Shown piece after piece: positions 10,606-19,428 of a stretch of 64,000 nucleotides of DNA (its first letter is position 1; each line of letters begins with the position of its first letter). Under the pieces are notes generated by a model. The model saw nothing but the letters and a program-made list of their open reading frames with translations, had not been told where the DNA came from and searched no databases. The DNA is from a bacterium (GTDB lineage Bacteria > Zhuqueibacterota > Zhuqueibacteria > Residuimicrobiales > Oceaniaggregativiventaceae), in contig JAKQNP010000002.1 in assembly GCA_029565675.1 (NCBI GenBank), positions 248,001 to 312,000 on the forward strand. The letters are read 5' to 3'. A program made the position numbers and the translations under genes.

Positions 10606-12384
10606 TCAATCTCCCGATGCAACCGCGATGGCGCGGGAAAAATTATTCCGCATGATCCAACCGCTAAGCGCAGCCAGAGAGAGATACGCTGCCGCCCAAA
10701 GCCATTGGGTGAAGATCAATTTGCCGATCGCGAGGAGTGTGGAATAAAAAAAGACCGTACAGGTAAACCAGAGAAGAAAAGCGGTCTTGAGTTCACCCTT
10801 CTTTTGCATCACGCCGGTTATCTGGCTGATTTTTTTCCACCCCGGGCCTGCAATACGCATGCGGCGGAAAAACTCGCAGGTCTGCCGGCCGGGTTCTTTG
10901 CTGGTCAAAAATGTAACCACAACCCACACCACGGTGACTGTCGTGACGGTGATCAAGACCCGGACGGCGAACAGGTCGCGGCCGGGAATGCTTGGCAGCG
11001 TAAATTCCAAGAGATTGCCCACCACAAAAGCAGAGAGCAAGGCAGAGATCTCGGACCACGGGTTTACTCGCCACCAAAACCAGCGGATAATCATAACCGT
11101 CCCGAGTCCACTGGTCAAGACGCCGAGGTACTTGTATACCCCGAGAATGCTGCGCAGCTGCGAAGTGACAATGAGAAAGATGAGGGTTAAGAGCAGCATT
11201 GAAATCCGCGAGACCGCCACATAATGGCGACCGGAGGCGTGCTGGCGAATGAAGGGGTGATAGAGGTCATTGATCAGGTAAGATGTGCCCCAGTTCAGCT
11301 GGGTATCGATTGTGCTCATGAATGCCGCCAGCATGGCTGCAACCATGATGCCTTTTAGCCCTGAAGGCAAAAAAATGTCGATCATTTGCGGAAAGGCTGT
11401 CTCTGGATCAGCGATGTGGGGAATGGCGATGATGGACAAAATGCCGATCAGAATCCATGGCCAGGGCCGCAAGATGTAATGACAAAAGTTATACCAGAGG
11501 AACGCGAGCAGAGAGTCGTTTTCTGATCGGGTAGCGAGCATGCGCTGTACCTGATATCCGTTTCCCGGCGCTTGCGACCACCAGGTCACACCGATATAGA
11601 CAAGAAAGGTAAACGTCGCCAGGTTGAAGGTGTTCAGTGGAGGAAAGAAATTGATCAGTTGTTTGTTAAAGCCGGGTGTGGCGGACAAAGCGGAGATGAT
11701 GTCAGAGCTGTGAGTCGCATCGACATAGACAACAATTGCAAGGATGATACAACCGATCATGGCAAGGGCGAACTGGATCAGGTCAGTATAGACCACCCCA
11801 TACAGCCCGGAAAGCAATGAATAGAGAACAGCCGCGCCACCCAGGACAATGAGCAAAAGGGTGGTGGATGTGATGCCGCCTGCTATCGGCAAAACCAACA
11901 GGGGTTGATCCGAAAGGTGCAACATGACGGTGAGGATTTTGGCCATGGCAAGGGTGACCGATGCCATGATGGTGCAATTGATCAACACTCCGTCAAAAAT
12001 TACCTTAAAGATCCGCAGCGTATCGCGAACCCGGGAGGGTTCATAACGCTGAGCGACAAATTCGATATCGGTCACGGCTTCAGTGCGTCGCCATAGTTTG
12101 GCAAAGAAGAACACAGTGGCGATCTGGCCGATGGCGGCGCTCCACCAAAACCAGTTGCTGGATATACCGCTTTCGCGCGACATGCCGGCGACGAAAAGCG
12201 GTGTGTCTGCCGAAAAAGAAGTGGCCACCATCGATGTTCCGGCTATCAACCACGGCAAGCTGCGGCCCGCGACAAAATAATCATCGGGGCTCTGGCTGGC
12301 TTTGCGCACGAACAGCAATCCGATACCGATGGCGCTGACAAGGTAAAGAACGACAATAGACCAGTCCAATCCACTCAAGATCAT
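10606..12384 (-). CDS. Sodium:solute symporter (SSS family)
   Basis: A 592-residue membrane protein with about 13-14 hydrophobic helices. The N-terminus LYLVSAIGIGLLF, then SPDDYFVAGRSLPWLIAGTS, is the SSS family signature. SGLYGVVYTDLIQFALAM matches the helix 5-6 region of sugar and anion symporters. It probably brings in an N-acetylated sugar or chitobiose-like substrate with Na+, judged only from the GH20 gene behind it. The ATG at 12384 is close to GGAGAG; a TTG at 12378 has better spacing and is a possible alternative start. An upstream in-frame ATG at 12519 lacks a ribosome site. Confidence 0.87.
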   Translation of the reverse strand: MILSGLDWSIVVLYLVSAIGIGLLFVRKASQSPDDYFVAGRSLPWLIAGTSMVATSFSADTPLFVAGMSRESGISSNWFWWSAAIGQIATVFFFAKLWRRTEAVTDIEFVAQRYEPSRVRDTLRIFKVIFDGVLINCTIMASVTLAMAKILTVMLHLSDQPLLVLPIAGGITSTTLLLIVLGGAAVLYSLLSGLYGVVYTDLIQFALAMIGCIILAIVVYVDATHSSDIISALSATPGFNKQLINFFPPLNTFNLATFTFLVYIGVTWWSQAPGNGYQVQRMLATRSENDSLLAFLWYNFCHYILRPWPWILIGILSIIAIPHIADPETAFPQMIDIFLPSGLKGIMVAAMLAAFMSTIDTQLNWGTSYLINDLYHPFIRQHASGRHYVAVSRISMLLLTLIFLIVTSQLRSILGVYKYLGVLTSGLGTVMIIRWFWWRVNPWSEISALLSAFVVGNLLEFTLPSIPGRDLFAVRVLITVTTVTVVWVVVTFLTSKEPGRQTCEFFRRMRIAGPGWKKISQITGVMQKKGELKTAFLLWFTCTVFFYSTLLAIGKLIFTQWLWAAAYLSLAALSGWIMRNNFSRAIAVASGD

Positions 12385-12545
12385 CTCTCCAGTCTGAATG
12401 CATGAGCATAGGTTTTCCGCTTGTGCGCTGCATCCCGACAACTGGCACGTTCTGTCAGCCATACCTTTGCGACAAGGTTGGTGCAGCGCCGACCTGAGGC
12501 GATGAGGATGCTCGATCATCGGCTCAGAATCAAAAATGGCGGTGT

Positions 12546-12574
12546 AAAATAGGCAGCAGATTGTTTACTGTCAA
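12546..12574 (-). promoter_or_regulatory. Promoter for the symporter-GH20 operon
   Basis: On the minus strand TTGACA (12574-12569), a 17-base spacer, TATTTT (12551-12546). The leader to the symporter start would be about 155 bases. It diverges from the promoter at 12696-12724, so any regulator bound between them could act on both units. Confidence 0.7.
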
Positions 12575-12695
12575 GTCAAAAGAGCGTTGAGACGAAGACC
12601 TCAAAATGGGTTTGCGCAACAGAACTGATCAACCCCGCTGGCGCGAGGAATGTTGCGGCTCGTGACGCTGGCAAGGTGCGAAAATTTTTATTTTC

Positions 12696-12724
12696 TTGCT
12701 TCTCTGAGGCGGTATTGCTATACT
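12696..12724 (+). promoter_or_regulatory. Promoter for the double nucleotidyltransferase gene
   Basis: TTGCTT (12696-12701), a 17-base spacer, TATACT (12719-12724). Transcription starting near 12731 would exclude an ATG at 12650 and supports the ATG at 12773 as the real start. Confidence 0.65.
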
Positions 12725-12772
12725 AAAATCAATCCACGACATCAGCTTGATCAAGTGCAGGCAATCAAAACT

Positions 12773-15700
12773 ATGGATGTGAGTTTCGAAAAGATCACCC
12801 GACGGGCTCATACCCTCGGCAAGCATCATCGGAAATACATCGATCAGATTGAAAAAAATATCGATCCATTGATGGCACGGTTGGAGCAAGCCATGATGCT
12901 CGATCGCGTGCATCTGGTGAGCACACCCATTACATACAAAGAAGAGATGCGGCTGATTGCGGATCTGGCCGATTCCGTTCCTGAAAAATTGCAGGATCTT
13001 GGCTGTTATTTTGCACTCCATTTTTTGCAGATGAATCTAAACGCGCTGGACGCGCTCCGGCTGGAGATGATCATCCGCAAAGCCGAGCCCACGCAGGTTT
13101 TTCGCAATTTTATGTTGCAGGTCGGCCATGATTTTCGCAAACTCACGGCCGCTTATATGGAACAATTGCTGCAGATCTATTTGCCGCCGGACAAAAGCCC
13201 GGAATATGTGTTTCTCAGTGTGGGAACCCGATCAGATCAGGATGATATCGATATCGGGGTGGTGGACCGCGGCGATGCAGATCGCCAAATCCTCAATCTG
13301 GCAATCAGCCGGATGAGCAGCGAGATGTTTAAAAAGGCGATCTGCCTGCATTTTTATCTCTCTGAGCATGTGGGCAGCCCGTTATCCTTCTCCGCCTCGA
13401 TTCAGGAGTATTGCGACCTTCTGGATAAGGAAATTCATGATTTTGTCATCATCACCGAGATGCTCGGCGCTGCCCGCGTGATCGGCAGCCGCCGCCTGTT
13501 TTCGGATTTCCGCCGCCAGGTTACCATGCGTTACTACAACAATCCGGCCGAACCCGACAAGGTCAAATTCCATGAAGGCTATCTGCGCGGCATCGTCGGT
13601 GAGGTGCGTTCGCTCTATTTCCGCGATTTTTCCGCTGACTATATCAGCCCCAAAGGCGATGGCTTGCGCATGATCAAGGCTGGTCTCTATGCGGCCAAAA
13701 CCATTTTTCACCTTCGCCAGGTCAACGCCTGGCTCATTCTCGACGCTCTTAAACAACGCGATCGCCGACGCCATCGCCAGTATGAAAGTCTGGAAGAGCC
13801 GCTGACCTTCCTGGAAACTTTCCGCTATCTTTATCAGCTGCTCATCGGCCAGGAAGAAGATATTTCTCTCAACCAGCCTCATGCACTGGACAATATCTCC
13901 CAGGTCGCGGCGGCGATGGGCTATGAAGCAGTCGGCGGCGCGCAGATCGCTGATTTTTTTCTGACCGACTATTATAAAAGCGTATCCCTGGCAAAAGAGA
14001 CCATCCAACAGTTGATGCCGGATATTATCGACTATTTGAGCGGCATCACCATCTTTGGCAAATTGCTGCGCCACAAGCGCGTCACGGAAAGCGGGCAGCG
14101 CCGTATCGGCAATCTGGCCACTCGCTTCCTCGCTGAAACCAGGTTTTTTAGAGGCACCCAATTCTGGGATGATATCATTGCGGTGCTGAAAAAGAAAAAC
14201 GGCGAGGTTCTAAAACGGTTGGTCAACGACCTCAGCGCCCTGCCGCCAACCCAGCAGGAGCATGTGTTTCAAGGCTATAGCGAATGGGCATGGAACTCTT
14301 TTATCGCTGCTTTCCAGTTTCTGACGCTCTTGCATCAGTATCGCGATTTCTTGCCGGACCGCTATTTTTTTGAAAAGTTCAACGTCAATTTCTTTCACCG
14401 CATGCGCGGCACCGAGGAGGAAGCGCGGCGCCTGAGCATTGTGTTCAAATTTTACCCCAAACTTTTACACGACTATATCGGTCTGCTCGATGAAACCCAA
14501 CGCCGCAAGTTCGCCAAATGGATGGACAGCGAGGTCTGGGATCGACTTCTTGTCCCGTCGCGCAATCGGCTGCAAATCCTCCTCAAGCTCCACTACGGCA
14601 CCAGCAAGTACTTTAAACGGATCATGAATACCGTTTTTCAGGAACATCCTGAATATATCGATTTTCTCGATCAACCGCAGCATTTGAGCCTGATCGCCCA
14701 AGGCCATTTCGCCGAAGTTCAACATGCCTTGAATATCAAACACAAACTCAAACGACTGCTCGATTATCACCGTTTTGAGTTCTTCCGTGTCTGCCTAGGC
14801 GTTCTAAGCGATGCCCCGCCATTGCAGATCGCCAACGAGTTCACCGAGTTTTCCGATACCTATTTACACGTGTTGTTTGATGTCTGCAAACAGGATTATG
14901 ATGAACGCCGCGGGATTGAATACCATACCCAGGATCTGCTCGGCGTTTTCGTGACCGGTGGACATGGGCATATGCTGGCTTTCGATGACGATTATGACAT
15001 GATTGTTCTGCTCGATTCAGACGACGAAAAACTGCTCGCCTATTGCAACGGTATCGTCGGGCGTATGCATCAGGAGATCGTTAAAACCGGAATCATGCCG
15101 CACTACCGGCTGTCAGATTACACCGGTTCCTATGTCTGCACTTTTCGGCAACTCAAGGAGCTGCTCGATCATTCCTCGCAACTGTTTATCGATATTTCGC
15201 AACTGCTGGGCGCTCGCCTCATCGTCGGCAGTGCAGCGCTGCAGCGATCGTTTGAACAGACTTTTATCGTTCCCTACGCTTTCGATCGCTATGCCGTCTA
15301 TTGCCGCCAGATGATCGACGAAATCCAGTCGCGGCATCAATCTTTTTACAACCAGATCAGCGAAGGAATCAACATCAAGGAAAGCCCGGGTGGATTGAGG
15401 GATATCGAGATGTTGCTGTTGATCTGTCGAACAATTTTTCGTCTCCGCGAACACTCGAATTTCAAACTGCTGATGCTGCTGGCCAGCCGCCATACCGCAC
15501 AAAGCGCCTTCTTTGAGAACCTCTACCACCATTACGAATTCTTGCGCAAAATACGGAACCTCAACCGCCTGATGATCGCGGCCGATGATGAGATCAGTTA
15601 TACCCAGCTCGACAGTTTGACCGCCAATTTGCTCACAACATCGCCGGAATCGCTGTCCCGCGGACGAAATCTGGTCAGACAACTGGCCCGTACCATGATT

Positions 15701-15799
15701 AAAGTCCAAAAAGAGAGTGGTGTCATTTTTGAACAATTGATTCTTCCCAATCTGAATGTCCATTTTTGTGATCTTGAATCCTTAGAGGAGAACTCATGA
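12773..15799 (+). CDS. Large protein with two GlnD-like nucleotidyltransferase units
   Basis: A 1008-residue soluble protein, apparently a duplicated fold. The first unit has VGTRSDQDDIDIGVV (Asp157-Asp158-x-Asp160) and, 130 residues on, ISPKGDGLRMIK (291-302). The second unit has TGGHGH then FDDDYDMIVLL (Asp738-742) and, again about 130 residues on, IKESPGGLRDIE (868-879). This spacing of a DxD nucleotidyltransferase site followed by K-E-x-P-G-G-L-R-D is the N-terminal half of GlnD (PII uridylyltransferase) and of DUF294-type proteins. The HD and ACT domains of GlnD are missing. The first copy has lost the usual G-S loop and PGG, so only the second looks catalytically complete. The start is set by the promoter at 12696-12724. 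It overlaps the next gene by ATGA. Function unknown; nucleotidylation of a protein is inference. Confidence 0.8.
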   Translation: MDVSFEKITRRAHTLGKHHRKYIDQIEKNIDPLMARLEQAMMLDRVHLVSTPITYKEEMRLIADLADSVPEKLQDLGCYFALHFLQMNLNALDALRLEMIIRKAEPTQVFRNFMLQVGHDFRKLTAAYMEQLLQIYLPPDKSPEYVFLSVGTRSDQDDIDIGVVDRGDADRQILNLAISRMSSEMFKKAICLHFYLSEHVGSPLSFSASIQEYCDLLDKEIHDFVIITEMLGAARVIGSRRLFSDFRRQVTMRYYNNPAEPDKVKFHEGYLRGIVGEVRSLYFRDFSADYISPKGDGLRMIKAGLYAAKTIFHLRQVNAWLILDALKQRDRRRHRQYESLEEPLTFLETFRYLYQLLIGQEEDISLNQPHALDNISQVAAAMGYEAVGGAQIADFFLTDYYKSVSLAKETIQQLMPDIIDYLSGITIFGKLLRHKRVTESGQRRIGNLATRFLAETRFFRGTQFWDDIIAVLKKKNGEVLKRLVNDLSALPPTQQEHVFQGYSEWAWNSFIAAFQFLTLLHQYRDFLPDRYFFEKFNVNFFHRMRGTEEEARRLSIVFKFYPKLLHDYIGLLDETQRRKFAKWMDSEVWDRLLVPSRNRLQILLKLHYGTSKYFKRIMNTVFQEHPEYIDFLDQPQHLSLIAQGHFAEVQHALNIKHKLKRLLDYHRFEFFRVCLGVLSDAPPLQIANEFTEFSDTYLHVLFDVCKQDYDERRGIEYHTQDLLGVFVTGGHGHMLAFDDDYDMIVLLDSDDEKLLAYCNGIVGRMHQEIVKTGIMPHYRLSDYTGSYVCTFRQLKELLDHSSQLFIDISQLLGARLIVGSAALQRSFEQTFIVPYAFDRYAVYCRQMIDEIQSRHQSFYNQISEGINIKESPGGLRDIEMLLLICRTIFRLREHSNFKLLMLLASRHTAQSAFFENLYHHYEFLRKIRNLNRLMIAADDEISYTQLDSLTANLLTTSPESLSRGRNLVRQLARTMIKVQKESGVIFEQLILPNLNVHFCDLESLEENS

Positions 15800-16401
15800 A
15801 TCGCAATCTATCTCTTTTGACGCTTGTCCTCGCCTTGATCGCGGTGGGGATGGCCGTTTCCGCCTGGTCTCTGGCCAATCGTGCCAAGCAGATCGCGCTT
15901 TCTGAAATCGAGCTGGAGGAACGCGATGCGCTGTTGACACCGGTTTTCGATGAAGAAACAAGTTCATGGAGTTATCTGGCGATTTTTGAATGGGCGCTCA
16001 GCCACTCCAGCGGACCTGCCATCCGACTTGAATCTCTGGTGCCGGTCGAGGAGCAAGATGGCTATCTGGTTACTTTGTACGACGGCGCCCCGACTGGTTC
16101 GGATTTGCAGGAACGGGTTTTTCGCACCGAGTCGACCCTGCAGGAAATTCAGCTCCATCCTGAAAAAATCAAAACTCTGGGACAAACCGTTCTGGCGGAC
16201 CGGGAGTCCCTTGATCTGCAATTGGAGAGCGGAAAAACCCGCTTTTTGCGAGTTGGAGTCCGCTTGCATCCCTACGGCGAGAAACAGAATCTTTTGGCCG
16301 ATGTGGTTTTGCTCTCCTTCAAGCTCTGTTTTGATAACGGCAAAACGAGGATCATCCGCCGCGGAATTCCGATTCAAGCGCTTACGCACCTTCCACAATA
16401 A
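15796..16401 (+). CDS. Small membrane-anchored protein coupled to the nucleotidyltransferase
   Basis: A 201-residue protein I do not recognise. Residues 7-28 (LLTLVLALIAVGMAVSAWSLA) form one membrane segment, followed by a coiled region rich in Glu and then a beta-rich domain of about 150 residues facing the periplasm or remaining in the cytoplasm. Its ATG overlaps the stop of the 1008-residue protein (ATGA at 15796-15799), so the two are translated together and probably work together, perhaps with this protein as membrane partner. No catalytic motif is visible. Confidence 0.75.
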   Translation: MNRNLSLLTLVLALIAVGMAVSAWSLANRAKQIALSEIELEERDALLTPVFDEETSSWSYLAIFEWALSHSSGPAIRLESLVPVEEQDGYLVTLYDGAPTGSDLQERVFRTESTLQEIQLHPEKIKTLGQTVLADRESLDLQLESGKTRFLRVGVRLHPYGEKQNLLADVVLLSFKLCFDNGKTRIIRRGIPIQALTHLPQ

Positions 16402-16442
16402 AACACATGTCTTGCTTTCCCGTGCATTGGCAGGGGTTGGTG

Positions 16443-17621
16443 ATGGCCCGCAAAAATAGTCTGAATCGAGATGTCGTCGCACTCGGACTGGTCAGTCTGC
16501 TGAACGATATCAGCAGCGAGATGATCTATCCTCTTTTGCCGCTTTTCCTCACGGTGACCCTCGGTGCAGGTGTGCAGGTGCTCGGCCTGATCGAGGGGAT
16601 CGCGGAAACCACGGCCGCTCTGTTGAAATGGGGTTCAGGCTGGATCTCCGACCGGCGCAAAAGCCGCAAACCTTTTGCCCTCTTCGGCTATGCGGTTTCC
16701 GCCTGCACCCGGCCCCTGATGGCTCTGGCAGCCTCCGCTGCACAGGTGGGTGTCATCCGTTTGAGCGATCGAGTCGGCAAAGGCATTCGCACGTCTCCTC
16801 GCGATGCTCTTCTGGCTGCTGCTGCGCCTCCGCACCTGCGCGGCCTGGCTTTCGGGTTTCATCGCGCCATGGATCATGCCGGCGCAACCATCGGTCCACT
16901 GATCGCCATGGCGATTCTGGTTGCCTATCCAGAACAATATCGCCGGGTGTTCTGGTGGGCGGCTTTGCCGGCGTTCATCGGCGTGCTCATTTTGTTAATT
17001 CTTGTGCGCGAACGCCCTGATTCGACGGGTCCGAGCCGCACTCTTGCCGAACCCTGGCAAGCTGCAGATCGCCGGTTGTTTCACCGCTATTTGGCTGCGG
17101 TTTTTGTCTTTGCTCTGGGCAACTCCAGCGATGCGTTCCTGCTGCTGCGCGCCAATCAACTCGGCATCGCAACGGTGCATTTGCCGTTGTTGTGGACAGG
17201 ATTGCATGTGATCAAGATGATCACCTCTGTGCCGGGCAGCAGTTTATCCGACCGCATTGGCCGCAAAAAAGTCATTCTCGGTGGGTGGCTGTTTTATGCC
17301 TTCATCTACAGCGGTCTGGCCGTGGCTGACCAGTCCTGGCATGTGGTCGTTCTCTTTGCTCTTTATGGAATCTACTTTGGTTTGACGGAGGGGAGTGAAA
17401 AAGCATGGGTGGCTGATCTGGTACCAACGCCGCAGCGCGGTTCGGCATATGGGCAATACCATTTTTACATCGGCATTGCTGCTTTCCCATCGAGTCTGTT
17501 GATGGGAGTGGTTTGGTATCGCTTTTCACCGTCGACGGCGTTTTTTATCGGTGCAGGATTTGCCGCGGCAGCCGTTTTGTTGCTCTTGTTTTTTCGCAAT
17601 CCTCAAAAAAAGAGTGCATAA
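16443..17621 (+). CDS. Major facilitator superfamily transporter
   Basis: A 392-residue protein with about 12 hydrophobic helices. The loop between helices 2 and 3 reads GSGWISDRRKSRKP, a variant of the MFS motif GxxxDRxGRR, and the matching loop in the second half is LSDRIGRKK. The substrate cannot be read; the N-terminal SLLNDISSEMIYPLLP is shared by a group of bacterial MFS proteins of unknown substrate. The start at 16443 is chosen because AGGGG lies at good distance; an ATG at 16407 has none. It follows the membrane-anchored gene by 41 bp and ends at an intrinsic terminator. Confidence 0.85.
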   Translation: MARKNSLNRDVVALGLVSLLNDISSEMIYPLLPLFLTVTLGAGVQVLGLIEGIAETTAALLKWGSGWISDRRKSRKPFALFGYAVSACTRPLMALAASAAQVGVIRLSDRVGKGIRTSPRDALLAAAAPPHLRGLAFGFHRAMDHAGATIGPLIAMAILVAYPEQYRRVFWWAALPAFIGVLILLILVRERPDSTGPSRTLAEPWQAADRRLFHRYLAAVFVFALGNSSDAFLLLRANQLGIATVHLPLLWTGLHVIKMITSVPGSSLSDRIGRKKVILGGWLFYAFIYSGLAVADQSWHVVVLFALYGIYFGLTEGSEKAWVADLVPTPQRGSAYGQYHFYIGIAAFPSSLLMGVVWYRFSPSTAFFIGAGFAAAAVLLLLFFRNPQKKSA

Positions 17622-17655
17622 AAAAACGGCCGAATATCTTTTCGGCCGTTTTTTT
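17620..17655. terminator. Bidirectional intrinsic terminator between the MFS gene and pntB
   Basis: AAAAACGGCCGAA pairs with TTCGGCCGTTTTT around a six-base loop (TATCTT). A run on the left and T run on the right serve both convergent transcripts. Confidence 0.88.
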
Positions 17656-17675
17656 AATGGCAATAGAGGATCCAA

Positions 17676-19079
17676 CTAAAGTTTTTTGATTTCCGCCACC
17701 AATTCCTGCACCTTTTCTTTGGCACTGCCAAAGTACATCATCGCTTTGGGATTGTAAAACAATTCGTTGTCCACTCCGGCGAATCCGACATTCAAACTCC
17801 GTTTGATAATAATGATGTGGCGGGCTTTATCAACATCCAGAATCGGCATGCCATAGATGGGACTGCTGGTATCGGTGCGCGCTGCAGGATTAATAACGTC
17901 GTTGGCGCCGATCACCAACACCACATCGGTATGCGGAAATTCGGGATTGATGTCATCCATGTCGAAGAGCAAATTATACGGCACATTCGCTTCGGCCAGA
18001 AGGACGTTCATATGTCCCGGCATGCGGCCGGCGACCGGGTGAATGGCGAATTTGACTTCAACTCCGCGTTTGATCAGCAGTTCGGAAAGCTCGCGCACGG
18101 CGTGTTGAGCCATGGCGGCTGCCATGCCAAAACCAGGCACCACGACCACAGATTGCGCATACCCCACGATCATCGCAGCTTCTTCATTGTCGACCGATTT
18201 GACCGACTTGTCACCGCCGGCGGTTGTCGTCGCCCCGGCAGCCTGGTCGCCGGTTCCGAAAGCGCCGAAAAGAACATTGGACAGCGAGCGATTCATTGCT
18301 TTGCACATGATCTCGGTGAGGATCAAACCCGCAGCCCCAACCAGAGCGCCCGCGATGATCAAAATGTCGTTTTGTACCACAAATCCGGTTGCACAGGCAG
18401 CCAATCCGGAGAATGAATTGAGCAGCGAAATCACCACCGGCATATCCGCTCCGCCGATGGGGATGACCAGCATGACACCCAAAATCAAGGCGATCAGCGT
18501 CACAATTGAAAAGAGCAAGACACTCGGTTGGAAACCGGCAACGATGATGCTCAGGATCACCACTGCCAGCATCATGGCGGCGTTCACCGGTTTTTGCAGT
18601 TTAAAGGTGATCGGTGACCCGGATATCATCCCCTGCAACTTGCCAAAAGCCACCATGCTGCCGGTAAAGGTCAATGCACCGATAAAGACGCTGAGCAATG
18701 TGGTGATCGCAAGATCCACCGGCATTGCGGCAACCCTGCTCTGATGGTTGAATTCGACAAATGCGACCAGAGCCGAGGCGCCGCCGCCAAGCCCGTTGAA
18801 CAGACCAACCATCTGCGGCATGGCGGTCATTTTGACCAGCCGGGCAGAAAAAACCCCGATCAGAGTGCCGATGATCATGGCAATTGCAATCCATTTGAAA
18901 TCGATGATTTGCCGATCCAGCAGAGTCATGAGGATGGCAATCAACATTGCTATCGCGGCCAGCAGATTGCCGCGACGGGCTGTGGCCGGCGAACTCAAAT
19001 AGCGCAGCCCGAGTATAAACAATACCGCCGCCAAAAGATAGGCTAAAGCGATGACTGTAGACAAAGCGTCCATAGACAT
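17676..19079 (-). CDS. pntB: NAD(P) transhydrogenase subunit beta
   Basis: A 467-residue protein with about nine membrane helices (proton channel, domain II) followed by the NADP(H)-binding domain III. Domain III is recognised by VVVPGFGMAAAMAQHAV, IGANDVINPAARTD and KRSLNVGFAGVDNELF. It works with the two alpha gene products as a proton-driven transhydrogenase that makes NADPH from NADH at the inner membrane. It is the last gene of the pntAA-pntAB-pntB operon (29 bp after pntAB). Confidence 0.96.
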   Translation of the reverse strand: MSMDALSTVIALAYLLAAVLFILGLRYLSSPATARRGNLLAAIAMLIAILMTLLDRQIIDFKWIAIAMIIGTLIGVFSARLVKMTAMPQMVGLFNGLGGGASALVAFVEFNHQSRVAAMPVDLAITTLLSVFIGALTFTGSMVAFGKLQGMISGSPITFKLQKPVNAAMMLAVVILSIIVAGFQPSVLLFSIVTLIALILGVMLVIPIGGADMPVVISLLNSFSGLAACATGFVVQNDILIIAGALVGAAGLILTEIMCKAMNRSLSNVLFGAFGTGDQAAGATTTAGGDKSVKSVDNEEAAMIVGYAQSVVVVPGFGMAAAMAQHAVRELSELLIKRGVEVKFAIHPVAGRMPGHMNVLLAEANVPYNLLFDMDDINPEFPHTDVVLVIGANDVINPAARTDTSSPIYGMPILDVDKARHIIIIKRSLNVGFAGVDNELFYNPKAMMYFGSAKEKVQELVAEIKKL

Positions 19080-19108
19080 TCTCTCTTGTCTGTTGGGTGA
19101 TCCCGCGC

Positions 19109-19411
19109 TCAGGCTTGGGAGTTTTTGTTCTCTTTTTTCTTGAACATCTGCAGCATGCGGTCAGTCACCAAAAATCCACCGACCACATTGATCGTCGCGA
19201 AAGCGATGGCAATCATACCGAGAACCACCTCAAGCCATCCAGCCCCCCGACCGGAGATCAACAAGGCGCCGATGACGGCAATACCGGAGATCGCATTGGC
19301 TCCGGACATCAAGGGGGTGTGCAGAGTCGGCGGTACCTTGGTGATCACCTCAAAACCGACAAAGGTCGACAACACAAAGATTGTCAGGCCGACCATCAAT
19401 TCCTGCGGCAT
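19109..19411 (-). CDS. pntAB: NAD(P) transhydrogenase subunit alpha part 2
   Basis: A 100-residue membrane protein with three hydrophobic helices, starting MPQELMVGLTIFVLS and containing TLHTPLMSGANAISGI, the conserved start of the alpha-subunit membrane domain. It ends in a lysine-rich tail (KKKENKN). As a separate gene it shows the three-subunit layout known from Rhodospirillum rubrum, rather than the fused alpha of E. coli. ATG at 19411 has AAGGGAG seven bases upstream. Confidence 0.94.
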   Translation of the reverse strand: MPQELMVGLTIFVLSTFVGFEVITKVPPTLHTPLMSGANAISGIAVIGALLISGRGAGWLEVVLGMIAIAFATINVVGGFLVTDRMLQMFKKKENKNSQA

Positions 19412-19428
19412 AAAATCTCCCTTCAAGA

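Noticed and set aside
13382-14161. A 259-codon frame antisense to the double nucleotidyltransferase
   Set aside because: Sense-strand motifs on both sides are convincing; the antisense frame has none.
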